From an uncultured Tropicimonas sp. (lineage in GTDB: Bacteria; Pseudomonadota; Alphaproteobacteria; Rhodobacterales; Rhodobacteraceae), in the NCBI GenBank assembly GCA_947495685.1, contig CANLZY010000026.1, positions 1-64,000 of the forward strand: a stretch of 64,000 bases of DNA. Reading direction: 5' to 3'. This document shows positions 26,500 through 36,678 of this stretch, piece after piece (position 1 is the stretch's first letter; each line of letters begins with the position of its first letter). Below the pieces are notes generated by a model. It saw nothing but the letters and a program-made list of their open reading frames with translations, searched no databases and was not told where the DNA came from. The position numbers and the translations under genes were made by a program.

Positions 26500-27610
26500 G
26501 GAGACCGTCTCCCAGGAAATTGAGGGCGAGGACTGCCAGCACGATGGTCGTGCCAGGCGCGATGAGGAGCCAGGGCGCCTCGATGATGGAACGGATGTTC
26601 TGGGCTTCCTTCAACAGGGTGCCCCAGGACACGATCGGCGGCTGCAACCCGATACCCAGGAAGGACAACGACGTTTCGGCCAGGATCATCAGCGGCACCG
26701 CCAGTGTCAGCGAGGCGATGATGTGGCTGGAGAACGAGGGCACCATGTGTTTCACGATGACCTCGGCGTCGTTCAATCCGTCCAGCCGCGCGGCGGTGAT
26801 GAAATCCTCGTTGCGCAGCGACAGGAACTTGCCCCGGACCTCGCGCGCGAGGGATGTCCAGCCGATCATCGAGACGATGATGGTGACAACGAAATAGGTT
26901 CGCAGAGGTGGCCAGTCGAGCGGGATCGCAGCCGCCAATCCCATCCACAACGGGATGGTCGGAATGGAGCGCAAGAACTCGATCAGGCGCTGGATCAACG
27001 TGTCGGCCCAACCGCCATAATACCCCGAGACGCCGCCCAGCAGCACCCCGACCACCAGCGACACCAGGACGCCGACGAGTCCGATGGACATGGACACCCG
27101 CGTGCCGATGATGATCCGGCTCATGAGGTCACGGCCCAGCCGGTCGGCCCCCCAGAAATACACGGTGTCGCGGGGTTTGGTCGGGCCGAACAGGTGGGTC
27201 CTGGACGGGAACAGGCCAAGGATCTTGTACTCGTAGCCGCGCACGAAGAATCCGAGCGGGATGATCTTGTTCTCGTTCGGCTCGTAAGTGCGCCGCATGG
27301 CGACCTTGTCGAGCTTCATCGTCAAGCCCTTGGCGTGCAGCTGAAACCGGCGCGACCCGTCGGCTTCGGTCACGAACAGATGGATGCCCTGTGGCGGCGC
27401 GAAGGTGGACCGGGTCGAGGTTTTCAGCGGATCGGCGGGCGTCAGGAACTCGCCAAAGATCGCGACCGCATAGATGAACAGCACGACGATGCCGCTGAAA
27501 TAGGCCAACCGGTGGCGCTTGAACTTGCGCCAGACCAGGGCCCACGGCCCAAGCGTGATGGGCGAAGCCTCGGTGATGTCGAGGGGGATGTCCGGGTCGA
27601 TTGCGGTCAT
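26471..27610 (-). CDS. Oligopeptide/oligosaccharide-type ABC permease (DppC-like) with a large periplasmic insert
   Basis: 379 residues, about 80 longer than a minimal DppC. After the first membrane segment (residues 35-55) a polar stretch of roughly 90 residues includes FAPPQGIHLFVTEADGSRRF and GLFPSRTHLFG before GADRLGRDLMSRIIIGTRVS. The membrane core then follows, with EFLRSIPTIPLWM and the EAA loop AARLDGLNDAEVIVKHMVP. Long inserts like this are usual in permeases of AgpA-type importers for alpha-galactosides and related oligosaccharides. The start overlaps the DppB stop (ATGA). Confidence 0.9.
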   Translation of the reverse strand: MTAIDPDIPLDITEASPITLGPWALVWRKFKRHRLAYFSGIVVLFIYAVAIFGEFLTPADPLKTSTRSTFAPPQGIHLFVTEADGSRRFQLHAKGLTMKLDKVAMRRTYEPNENKIIPLGFFVRGYEYKILGLFPSRTHLFGPTKPRDTVYFWGADRLGRDLMSRIIIGTRVSMSIGLVGVLVSLVVGVLLGGVSGYYGGWADTLIQRLIEFLRSIPTIPLWMGLAAAIPLDWPPLRTYFVVTIIVSMIGWTSLAREVRGKFLSLRNEDFITAARLDGLNDAEVIVKHMVPSFSSHIIASLTLAVPLMILAETSLSFLGIGLQPPIVSWGTLLKEAQNIRSIIEAPWLLIAPGTTIVLAVLALNFLGDGLRDAADPQAH

Positions 27611-28590
27611 TGGTAACGTATCCTCGGGTCGATCCAGGCAAGCAGGAGGTCAGAAATCAGCGTGCCGATCACGGTCAGCATGCTGACGATCAGGATGAGA
27701 GAGCCGGCCAGGTACATGTCCTGAACCAGCAGCGCGCGCAGCAGCAACGGGCCGGTGGTGGGTAGGTTCATCACCACGGCAACGATGATTTCACCGGACA
27801 CCAGCGTTGGCAGGATCCACCCGATGGTAGAGACAAACGGGTTCAGTGCCACACGGACCGGGTATTTCAGCAGCAACTGGAATTCCGACATGCCCTTGGC
27901 GCGGGCGGTGACGACATAGGGGCGGTAGAGCTCGTCGAGCAGGTTGGCCCGCATGATCCGGATCAGCGCCGCGGCGCCCGAGGTGCCAACGACGACGATC
28001 GGCATCCAGATATGTTTCAGCAGGTCGACGTACTTGTCCCAGGTCCAGGGTTCCTCGAGATATTCGGGGCTGACCAGACCACCGACGCTCTGGCCGAAAT
28101 ACTTGAAGGCGACGTACATCATCAGCAGCGCCAGGAGGAAGTTCGGGATCGCCAGGCCAATGAAGCCGAAGAAGGTGGCGATGTAATCGCCCATCGAATA
28201 CTTGCGCACCGCCGAATAGATGCCGATGGGCAGGGCGGTGAGCCAGATGAACAGCAGCGTCATGATCGAGATGCCGAAGGTCCACCCCAGACGGTTCCAG
28301 ATCAGGTCGGTCACCGGGCGGTTCTTCTCAAAGGAGATGCCGAAGTCGCCGTGCAGCAGGATGCCCTTCATCCACTTGAAATACTGCACATACATCGGCT
28401 GACCGAGCCCGTATTGCTCGCGCAGGCTGTCCAGGACGGCCGTGCTCTCGACACCGGCCTCGCCCATTTCGGCGGCCAGCGAGTCAAGATAATCGCCCGG
28501 AGGGAGCTGAATGATGATGAAGGTGCAGATGGACACCAGGAAGATGGTCGGGATCATGTAGAAGATCCGCCGCATCAGGAAACCCATCAT
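27607..28590 (-). CDS. Oligopeptide/oligosaccharide-type ABC permease (DppB-like)
   Basis: 327 residues with six membrane segments. The N-terminal RRIFYMIPTIFLVSICTFII and the loop RLGWTFGISIMTLLFIWLTA are typical, as is the EAA motif TARAKGMSEFQLLLKYPVR that contacts the ATPase. An AAAGGA site precedes the ATG at 28590. The gene follows the binding protein after a 159-base spacer with hairpins. It forms the channel with the DppC-like protein. Confidence 0.92.
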   Translation of the reverse strand: MMGFLMRRIFYMIPTIFLVSICTFIIIQLPPGDYLDSLAAEMGEAGVESTAVLDSLREQYGLGQPMYVQYFKWMKGILLHGDFGISFEKNRPVTDLIWNRLGWTFGISIMTLLFIWLTALPIGIYSAVRKYSMGDYIATFFGFIGLAIPNFLLALLMMYVAFKYFGQSVGGLVSPEYLEEPWTWDKYVDLLKHIWMPIVVVGTSGAAALIRIMRANLLDELYRPYVVTARAKGMSEFQLLLKYPVRVALNPFVSTIGWILPTLVSGEIIVAVVMNLPTTGPLLLRALLVQDMYLAGSLILIVSMLTVIGTLISDLLLAWIDPRIRYQ

Positions 28591-28614
28591 GGAATGGTCC
28601 TTTCATCTCTGCCG

Positions 28615-28692
28615 TCGGCTGGAAAACGGCCGACCCGGCCTATGGGGAGTTCATATCCGGATCGGCCTGCGCGGGGGAGGTTTTGTCCCCCG
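28615..28692 (-). promoter_or_regulatory. Two stem-loops between the binding-protein and permease genes
   Basis: TCGGCTG (28615-28621)/CGGCCGA (28627-28633) with a 5-base loop and CGGGGG (28672-28677)/CCCCCG (28687-28692) with a 9-base loop lie in the spacer downstream of the binding-protein stop. They fit the pattern of mRNA-stabilising hairpins seen after the other binding-protein genes here. Confidence 0.45.
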
Positions 28693-28749
28693 GGTGTAAG
28701 GGAACCGTCCCCGGCGCAAGGATCTGCGTCGGGAACAGCAAGGTTCGGA

Positions 28750-30687
28750 TCAGGGCAGGTTGACGCCACCCTCAAAGTAGAGCTGAGCCGTGTACGGTGC
28801 CGGGAACCAGAGCTGGCCGGCAATCGGCAGCGGGTCGGGCACGTTGCGCACGTTGTTGCGGGCAATGCCGAAGACCGGATCGTTCTGCACCAGGCCGATG
28901 GTGAAGAATTCCTCGGCGGCCATGTCGAGCACTTCCTGCATGGCGGACTTCATCACTTCGGGGGTCGGCGCGGCCTTCACCTCGTTATACTTGGCAAAGA
29001 TCGCCTTGACGCTTTCGGGCGGCTCTTCACCCTTGGTGTTGTCGGCACCCCATTCGGCCCATTTCCGTGCCCAGCTCACCGAGTTGGACGTGATCGGGAC
29101 GTAGCAGAGCGGTGCAGAATAGGCATCGGCCTGTCCGCCCGAGCAGTTCCACAGATAGGCGTCCTGCTCGTTCGCCGTGTGCAGCGCGATCAGCCGCGAA
29201 CGGTCGGTGGCGCGCACCTGGATATCGACGCCGACATCGGCTGCGTAGCCCGCGACCAGTTCCATCGCATCCGGATACTGAAGGCCGAACACGTCCGCGA
29301 CCAGGAAGACCAGCGTGAAGCGATTGCCATCCGGACCGATGCGGAAGCCGTCGTCGTCCTTCTCGGGCATGACCTTGTCGAGATATTCGTTGGCCAAGTC
29401 CGGATCGAACTCGGTGTATTGCTTGGCGTATTCTTCCTTGTAGAGTGCCGAGCCTTCGCGCGGTGCGGTCTGGTTCGGCAAGCCGGCGCCGAAGTACAGC
29501 AGATCGATGATCTCCTGACGGTTCATCGCGTGGCTGAGGCCGATGCGGAAGTCCTTGTTGTTGATGACCTCGCGCTTGACCGGGTCCTCGTGGTTGAGGT
29601 TCAGCATCAGGATGACGATGTTCGACGGCAGATCGCCAACGTCGAAGAACCGGTATTTCCCGCGCTCCATGTTGTCGGTCAGGGCTGCCTTGTTGGCCGG
29701 GCGGCCGACGTGGCGCAGCATGTAGTCGATCTCGCCGTTGAAGGCCTTGAGCAGGATCGTTTCGACATCCTCGACCTGATCATAGGTGATGCGGTCCACA
29801 TAGGGCAGCTGTTGGCCAGTCTCGTCGACCTTCCAGTAGTACGGGTTGCGCTCGGCGATGACACGCTCGGTCGAACCATAGGCATTGGTAAGGTGCCAGG
29901 CGTGCAGTGTCGGGCGATCCGGGTTCTGCCAGAACAGCGGCGTGTCCATCGGGCCTGCCTTGAGCTTGAACAGCTGCGCCCAGTCGGAGGCAGCCGGCTC
30001 GGCATCGATCAGGGCCTGAATGTCCGGATTGTACTTTTCGTGGAACTGTTCGAGGTAGTGTTTCGCATAGACGGTGGGATGGTATCCGAACCCATAGGCC
30101 ATGTTCTGGATGAACAATCCGTTGGGGGCACCGAAATCGAACTCGACCGTGTAGTCGTCGATCTTGGTGACCTTGGCGGGACCGGCGGGTCCAATGAAGG
30201 TGTTGTCCTTGGTCGGGGTCAGGGCCTCGTTGTTGAACACGTCCTCGTACCAGAACAGGATGTCGTCAGCCGAAAACGGTGCGCCATCCGACCACTTCAT
30301 GCCCTCGCGCAAATGAAAGGTGAACTTGCTGGCATCTTCGGACACATCCCAGCTTTTGGCGATGTTCGGACGAACCTCCGACCATTCCCGATCCCAACGG
30401 ACCATGTTGTCGCTGCCGATGGTGCGCACGATGTTGTGCTGATCACCGCCACCCAGGATCGCGCGGCGGATCGTGCCGCCATATTCACCCGGTTGTTCCA
30501 CCACTTCCAGCACCAGCGGTTCGATGGGCAGGCGGTCCTCCAACGCCGGAAGCGTTCCTGCCTCCACCATCTCCGTGAGCATTGGTGCCTGTTCGAAGGC
30601 CAGGGCCGGCATGCCGGTGGCCAGTGCAAAACAGATCCCGGCAACGCTTGACGCCAGGCGCTGTCTACCTCTCCCGAAAGTCCTCAT
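28750..30687 (-). CDS. ABC transporter substrate-binding protein, SBP family 5 (AgpA-like)
   Basis: 645 residues from the ATG at 30687 with GGAGGAT upstream. A signal peptide ends near residue 30 (TGMPALAFEQ). The body is a long family-5 receptor: KFTFHLREGMKWSDGAPFSA is the standard family signature, and RPTLHAWHLTNAYGSTERVI and RIGLSHAMNRQEIIDLLYFG follow. Proteins of this length with this N-terminal pattern serve oligosaccharides as often as peptides. Neighbouring sulfatase and enolase-superfamily genes favour a carbohydrate ligand (inference). Confidence 0.88.
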   Translation of the reverse strand: MRTFGRGRQRLASSVAGICFALATGMPALAFEQAPMLTEMVEAGTLPALEDRLPIEPLVLEVVEQPGEYGGTIRRAILGGGDQHNIVRTIGSDNMVRWDREWSEVRPNIAKSWDVSEDASKFTFHLREGMKWSDGAPFSADDILFWYEDVFNNEALTPTKDNTFIGPAGPAKVTKIDDYTVEFDFGAPNGLFIQNMAYGFGYHPTVYAKHYLEQFHEKYNPDIQALIDAEPAASDWAQLFKLKAGPMDTPLFWQNPDRPTLHAWHLTNAYGSTERVIAERNPYYWKVDETGQQLPYVDRITYDQVEDVETILLKAFNGEIDYMLRHVGRPANKAALTDNMERGKYRFFDVGDLPSNIVILMLNLNHEDPVKREVINNKDFRIGLSHAMNRQEIIDLLYFGAGLPNQTAPREGSALYKEEYAKQYTEFDPDLANEYLDKVMPEKDDDGFRIGPDGNRFTLVFLVADVFGLQYPDAMELVAGYAADVGVDIQVRATDRSRLIALHTANEQDAYLWNCSGGQADAYSAPLCYVPITSNSVSWARKWAEWGADNTKGEEPPESVKAIFAKYNEVKAAPTPEVMKSAMQEVLDMAAEEFFTIGLVQNDPVFGIARNNVRNVPDPLPIAGQLWFPAPYTAQLYFEGGVNLP

Positions 30688-30722
30688 ACCATCCTCCTCT
30701 GTGGTTTGGGTAATTCGTTGTT

Positions 30723-31880
30723 CTACCAGTTCGTGACCGACCCATCGGGCCGTCGAAGATGGGGCGGCTCCACGTGAACGGGCGCGCCCGCTGCCGCAAT
30801 CGCATCCTCGTCGACCGAAACACCCAGGCCGGGCGTATCGGGCACGATGTAGACGGGGCCTTCCATCCGGACCTGTTGCGGGAACAGGACGGGATCGTGG
30901 AACCCGAGGGCCTCGACCGGCGATTGCCGCGTCTCCAGCCAACTGAAATTGGGCACGGCCGCCGACATGTGCACGGTTGCCGCGGTGCAGACCGGGCCCA
31001 GCGGATTGTGCGGCATCAGGTCGATGTAGTGGCGTTCGCTCCAGCCAGCGACCTTCATCGCCTCGGTGAAGCCGCCGATGTTGCAGATGTCGAGCCGCAT
31101 ATATTGGGTCAGACCCTGCTCCAGATAGGGTCCAGCCTGCCATTTGGAGGCGAATTCCTCGCCCACGGCAAAGGGAATGTCGGTCATCGTTCGAAGGGTT
31201 CGATACGCCTCCGGTGTTTCGTCGCGGATCGGTTCTTCCAGGAAATCCAACGTGCCGGGTGGCAGCATGTTGCAGAAGCTGGCCGTCTCGGCGATGGACA
31301 GACGGTGGTGAAAGTCGATTCCCAGAACCAGCTCGCGGCCAAACTCGGCCCGCATGGCGATCAACTCGTCGGCCGTCTGCGCCAACGATTTCCGAGGCTC
31401 ATAGATTGTGCCGCCGTCAAAATAGCTCGGGACGGTGCGCACGCAATCCCAACCCGCCGCCACAAGCTGACGCGTCTGATCGAAAGCCTCCTGACGGGAC
31501 TGCGCGGTGCAGCTGGCAAATGTCGGGATGACGTCGCGCTGTTTGCCGCCAAGCAGTTGGTGCACCGGCACGCCCAGGCGTTTGCCAAGGATGTCGTACA
31601 GCGCGATGTCGATGGCCGACATGGCCGCGGTGAACACGCGCCCACCTTCGAAATACTGGCTGCGATAGGTTTCCTGCCAGATCCGACCGATCTGGCGAGA
31701 ATCCTGTCCGACCAGAAATCCGGCAAATTGTTCGAGCGTCGCGGCCACGGCCTCTTCACGGGCGGACAATCCGGATTCGCCCCATCCCACGGTGCCATCC
31801 TCGGTCGTCACCTTGACAAGCAACTGGTTGCGAATGCCCACGCGGGCCAGGATCGGCTTGATTTCGGCTATTCGCGTCAT
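30723..31880 (-). CDS. Enolase-superfamily sugar-acid dehydratase (galactonate/mannonate dehydratase-like)
   Basis: 385 residues from the ATG at 31880, which has AGGGAGGAAC before it. Metal ligands D189 (GIDFHHR), E215 (FLEEP) and E241 (VGEE); H191 and H291 (MPHNPLGPVCTAA) are the likely acid/base pair. The PHNPLGP motif is typical of the D-galactonate/D-mannonate dehydratase subgroup. The lysine motif of the mandelate-racemase subgroup is absent at the third-strand position (CVRTVP). It would dehydrate an aldonate to a 2-keto-3-deoxy acid. It lies between the sulfatase and the binding-protein gene. Confidence 0.85.
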   Translation of the reverse strand: MTRIAEIKPILARVGIRNQLLVKVTTEDGTVGWGESGLSAREEAVAATLEQFAGFLVGQDSRQIGRIWQETYRSQYFEGGRVFTAAMSAIDIALYDILGKRLGVPVHQLLGGKQRDVIPTFASCTAQSRQEAFDQTRQLVAAGWDCVRTVPSYFDGGTIYEPRKSLAQTADELIAMRAEFGRELVLGIDFHHRLSIAETASFCNMLPPGTLDFLEEPIRDETPEAYRTLRTMTDIPFAVGEEFASKWQAGPYLEQGLTQYMRLDICNIGGFTEAMKVAGWSERHYIDLMPHNPLGPVCTAATVHMSAAVPNFSWLETRQSPVEALGFHDPVLFPQQVRMEGPVYIVPDTPGLGVSVDEDAIAAAGAPVHVEPPHLRRPDGSVTNW

Positions 31881-31941
31881 GTTCCTCCCTTTCGTCCCAA
31901 TTCTGTCCGACGTGCAGTCTGCCGCCGGTGGGCCGTGTGTT

Positions 31942-33468
31942 TCAGTGCCAGCCAACCCGTGGTGCGGCTGGTATCATGTCGTCGGCGCGCGCCCGGATCA
32001 TGTCCATCAACTCTGCCCGGATGCCGCTGCGTGCGGTGTCGTCAAACAGATTGTCCATTTCACCGGGATCTTCCTGCATGTCGTAAAGCTCGCCGGTGTC
32101 GGTGTTCAGATCGACCGACATGCGGTATCGGCTACTGCGCACCGTGCGCAGATCCAGATCGACGCCGCTTCGCGTGGCATCGACTTCGTATTCGTTCAGG
32201 GCAAAGTCCCGTGTGCCGGTGCCCGACATCACGTCGTTCAGCGATGTTCCGTTGTCCGGCGCAGCCTCAAGCCCACATATGTCGGCGAGGGTGGCGCGCA
32301 GATCGAGCGTGCTGACCGGGTCGTCGATCACCCGGTTGCTGGGCAGCCCCGGTCCGCACATCAGGAACGGAACCCGCAGCAGGCCGTCATACAGGATCGG
32401 CCCCTTCAGCAGCAGGCCATGATCGCCCAGCCAGTCGCCATGGTCGCTCAGGAAGACGACGATCGTGTTTTCAAGCTGCCCCGTGCGTTGCAGGGCATCC
32501 AGGAGCCGCCCGACCTGGTGGTCTACGGCTGTGATCATGGCGAAATAGATCGCGGTGATGTCGCGCACGGCCTCTTCGGTCATCTCGCCGCGCTGGCCCC
32601 AGTCCACGCCGCCATGATTGTGTTCGGCACCCTTGCTGGTCCGGCCCTTCGCCTCGACAAAGGCACGGTGCCACCAGGGGCGCCGATCGAGATCCATCGT
32701 CAGGTGTTCGGCAATGTGCACGTCATCGCGCCGGTACATGTCGCACCACGGTTTTGGCGCAAGGAACGGGGGATGGGGGTCGGGGAACGAAACCCATGAC
32801 ATCCAGGGCGTGTCATCGGCGGCCTCGATCATCTCGACGGCCCGGTCACCGATCCACGGCGAGGAATGCCATTTGTCGTCCAGCGCAGACCGCCAGGCCT
32901 GGAAATTCGCGGTTTCGGGAGGAAGCCGATCCTTGGCGTGGCTCCAACGTTCGCCGCCGTGACCATCGGCATCCAGCCAGCGTTCGTAGTGCAAGGCCTG
33001 GGGCGGGTTGGTCCACTTGGCGTGGTGATGCGGGCGCAGCATCAGCTGGACGTCGTCAAAGCCAAAATACGCACCGCGCCAGTCGGGCGGATAGTCGGCC
33101 GCACTGGAATAGCATTCTGGAAAGCCGGTCGGCTCAAAGGTCTGGTTGCTGGTGAAGTGGGCCTTGCCGATGAACTGTGTCCGGTAACCGGCCCGCCCGA
33201 AAACTCCGCCCAGACCCTGGGTGGCAAAGGCCGGATCAAGGTTGCGACCGTTGTCTCGCACACCGTGAGAGTACGGCAGCTTCCCGGTCAGGATCGACGC
33301 CCGCGCGGCCTGACACATCGGATGCGGCGTGATGCACTTGGAAAAACGCACACCGGCCGCGCCGATCCGGTCGATGTTGGGCGTGCGTACCCCACGACCT
33401 TCTGCGCCGATACAGTCGCCTCTTTGCTGGTCCGAGGTGATCAGAAGTACGTTGGGACCCTTAGACAT
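31942..33468 (-). CDS. Type I sulfatase without a signal peptide
   Basis: 508 residues from the ATG at 33468. Metal ligand D13 (ITSDQQRGD); the modification site is C52-Q-A-A-R56 within PMCQAARASILTG, where Cys must become formylglycine; the distal metal site is FLSDHGDWLGDHG. Type I sulfatases hydrolyse sulfate esters. The start MSKGPNVLLITSD enters the fold directly with no export signal, so the enzyme is expected in the cytoplasm and would act after import. The core motif has A in place of the more common P (CxAxR). The formylglycine-generating enzyme is not in this window. First gene of the minus-strand importer operon. Confidence 0.9.
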   Translation of the reverse strand: MSKGPNVLLITSDQQRGDCIGAEGRGVRTPNIDRIGAAGVRFSKCITPHPMCQAARASILTGKLPYSHGVRDNGRNLDPAFATQGLGGVFGRAGYRTQFIGKAHFTSNQTFEPTGFPECYSSAADYPPDWRGAYFGFDDVQLMLRPHHHAKWTNPPQALHYERWLDADGHGGERWSHAKDRLPPETANFQAWRSALDDKWHSSPWIGDRAVEMIEAADDTPWMSWVSFPDPHPPFLAPKPWCDMYRRDDVHIAEHLTMDLDRRPWWHRAFVEAKGRTSKGAEHNHGGVDWGQRGEMTEEAVRDITAIYFAMITAVDHQVGRLLDALQRTGQLENTIVVFLSDHGDWLGDHGLLLKGPILYDGLLRVPFLMCGPGLPSNRVIDDPVSTLDLRATLADICGLEAAPDNGTSLNDVMSGTGTRDFALNEYEVDATRSGVDLDLRTVRSSRYRMSVDLNTDTGELYDMQEDPGEMDNLFDDTARSGIRAELMDMIRARADDMIPAAPRVGWH

Positions 33469-33961
33469 TCCGAGATGCGTCCTTCTGCTGATAGAGGCCG
33501 ACGCGCGGTGCGCGAATCTTGGTGGCGTATGATTTTCAATATTTATCACATTAAAAAATACACTTTGCACTTAAAAAGTCTGTCCCGTTTTCAGGCAGAT
33601 GGCTTGGCTTGGGAACGAAAGGGGGCGCATTGGATGCCACGCAAGGTCCGTGGGAGTGCGGAAGCTCTGCCCGTGGGGCCGTCAAAGTTGGAGCGACGTA
33701 GCGGGAGGGCTCGCAGGGCCACAGGTCCGGCTGTGCCGGGTAGCACGCGGTTGCGTATACGTGGTGTTGGGGGGGGATGTCCGGCCTGTACCAGAGGCAT
33801 CTGGCGCGGGGGCGAAACGCCTGTGGCGCTCGGTCGGCCTGAACGTACGGCGTGGGCCGGATCAGGCGAAACATCTTGTGGTTGCGTCGGGCCGCAGGGG
33901 CGCTGTTCAGGGGCTCCCGGGCCACCGTGTGGGCCCGGGCGCAGTCATTCGAGGCGTTGCG
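33469..33961. other. Stretch without a gene; sulfatase promoter region
   Basis: 493 bases between two minus-strand units. The part next to the sulfatase (33530-33580) is strongly AT-rich against the local background and should hold its promoter. The GC-rich remainder (33590-33961) shows no recognisable gene on either strand. Confidence 0.45.
33546..33576 (-). promoter_or_regulatory. Repeats TTTTAATGTGA and TTTTAAGTGCA before the sulfatase operon
   Basis: On the minus strand TTTTAATGTGA (33556 to 33546) and TTTTAAGTGCA (33576 to 33566) lie 20 bases apart. The first differs at two of eleven positions from the TTTTATTGTGT repeat before the GntR gene. This suggests that the regulator at 23677 acts here (inference). 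Confidence 0.35.
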
Positions 33962-34648
33962 TCAGCGCAGCCAGCTTTCGTAGTCGCTCACCAGCAGGTG
34001 TGTCGGATCGACGTCTTCCTCGATCTCGGCAAAACGGCCAATCGGGGCGCGGAAGATGTTGTCGGTCAGGTCGTCGTTCACCGTGCTGACTTCGCCAATC
34101 AACACGTCGCCGCCCTCGCCCCAGAAGGCGTGCCAGTCGCCCGGCATCAGGGTGACGCTTTCGCCGGGTTGGAACAACAGAACCTCGCCGGGGGTGAACG
34201 TGCGCGCGATACCATCACACATCACCGTGCCGCCGGCGGTCTCGTCGAACTTGCCGTCGGCATCGGAGCCGTACAATTCGATCGCCATCGTTGCGCCGCC
34301 ACGGTTGATGATGTCCTCGGCCTTTACCACATGCGTGTGGCAGGGGCTGATCTGGTCCTGGCGCGAGATCAGCAGCTTTTCAGCATAGCACATGCCGCCG
34401 CCGCGTTGCAGGTCGGAAAGCTCGCCGTTGCGCAGGGTGAACAGGAACAGGCCGAGCTTGTCGAAATCACCCTGACCGTAGTCGGTGATGTCCCAGCCCA
34501 TGCGGGAGTCGATCACCCGGCGGGCGGTGTCGGCCTTGGCCTTGAACTCCTCTGGCGTCCAGTAGGCGAACGGCGGCAGGACAAAACCGTAATGTCGGAT
34601 CATCTCGTCGGCCGCGGCCATGATCTCGTTGATGCGGGAGCGTTTCAT
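33962..34648 (-). CDS. D-lyxose/D-mannose isomerase family protein
   Basis: 228 residues, one more than the E. coli O157 sugar isomerase Z5688, with matching stretches throughout: start MKRSxIN, LGLFLFTLRNG, EDIINRGG, GESVTL and WGEGGDVLIGEVSTVNDD. The cupin metal ligands are H104 and H106 (CHTHVVK), E111 and H173 (DWHAFWGE), with K109 nearby. Family members interconvert D-lyxose with D-xylulose and D-mannose with D-fructose. It is last in the CUT1 importer operon, 31 bases after the ATPase, so the imported sugar or its breakdown product is probably lyxose or mannose (inference). Confidence 0.87.
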   Translation of the reverse strand: MKRSRINEIMAAADEMIRHYGFVLPPFAYWTPEEFKAKADTARRVIDSRMGWDITDYGQGDFDKLGLFLFTLRNGELSDLQRGGGMCYAEKLLISRQDQISPCHTHVVKAEDIINRGGATMAIELYGSDADGKFDETAGGTVMCDGIARTFTPGEVLLFQPGESVTLMPGDWHAFWGEGGDVLIGEVSTVNDDLTDNIFRAPIGRFAEIEEDVDPTHLLVSDYESWLR

Positions 34649-34679
34649 ATGGGGAACCTAACTTGGACAGAGGTCGTCT

Positions 34680-35792
<1,113 letters not shown>

Positions 35793-35796
35793 GGGG

Positions 35797-36678
35797 TTAT
35801 CCCTTCACGGCGCCAGCCATCAGGCCGCGCACGAAGTAGCGTCCGGAGACGATGTAGACGATGAGAGTGGGCAGGGCGGCGAGGATCGCGCCGGCAAAGT
35901 GCACGTTGTATTCCTTCACCCCCGTTGAGGAGTTCACCAGGTTGTTGAGCGCCACGGTGATTGGCGTCGAATCGTATCCTGAGAAGGACGCCCCGAAGAG
36001 GAAGTCGTTCCAGACGTTGGTGAACTGCCAGATGATCGTGACGACGATGATTGGCCCGGAGGACGGGATCAGGATGCGCCAGAAGACCTGGAAGAAGGTC
36101 GCGCCGTCGATCTGTGCCGCGCGCACCAGTTCCGTTGGGAAGGCGGCGTAGTAGTTTCGGAAGAACAGCGTGGTGAAGCCGAGCCCATAGACCGTGTGCA
36201 CCAGGATCAGCCCGCCAAGCGTGCCGGCGAGGCCCAGCATGCCGAGAATGCGCGCCATCGGGATGAGAACGATCTGGAAGGGGATGAAGCACGCCAGCAG
36301 CATCAGGCCAAAGATCAGGTTGACGCCCGGAAACTCCCACTTGGTCATCACGTAGCCATTGAGCGCCCCGAGAAAGGTCGACAGGAACACCGCCGGCACA
36401 ACCATGATGATCGAGTTGATGAAATAGGGCTTCAGCCCGGTTGCCTCGACGCCGATCTGGGTTTGAGACCATGCCTGCCGCCAGGGTTCCAAGGTGATCG
36501 CCTTGGGCGGGGCAAGCATGTCGCCGCCGCGGATCTCGTCCAGCGTCTTGAGGGAGTTGGACACCATCACCCAAAGCGGCAAGAGGTAGTAGATCACGAA
36601 GAAGATCAGCAGGGTGTAGATCAGGATGCGGGTCAGACTGCCCGCGTTGATCGCATTTTCCTGGCTCGGGTGGCTCAT
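35797..36678 (-). CDS. CUT1 sugar ABC permease (MalG type)
   Basis: 293 residues with six membrane segments and the EAA loop VRAAQIDGATFFQVFWRILI followed by PSSGPIIVVTIIWQFTNVWN, diagnostic for MalG-type subunits. The first 20 residues are polar, then comes ILIYTLLIFFVIYYLLPLWV. Its start overlaps the MalF-type stop (ATGA at 36675-36678). Confidence 0.93.
   Translation of the reverse strand: MSHPSQENAINAGSLTRILIYTLLIFFVIYYLLPLWVMVSNSLKTLDEIRGGDMLAPPKAITLEPWRQAWSQTQIGVEATGLKPYFINSIIMVVPAVFLSTFLGALNGYVMTKWEFPGVNLIFGLMLLACFIPFQIVLIPMARILGMLGLAGTLGGLILVHTVYGLGFTTLFFRNYYAAFPTELVRAAQIDGATFFQVFWRILIPSSGPIIVVTIIWQFTNVWNDFLFGASFSGYDSTPITVALNNLVNSSTGVKEYNVHFAGAILAALPTLIVYIVSGRYFVRGLMAGAVKG

Noticed and set aside
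28012-30651. An 880-codon plus-strand open frame opposite the family-5 binding protein
   Set aside because: Same effect of codon bias; it is His/Val/Asp/Gln-rich without motifs, and the minus strand encodes an unmistakable receptor.
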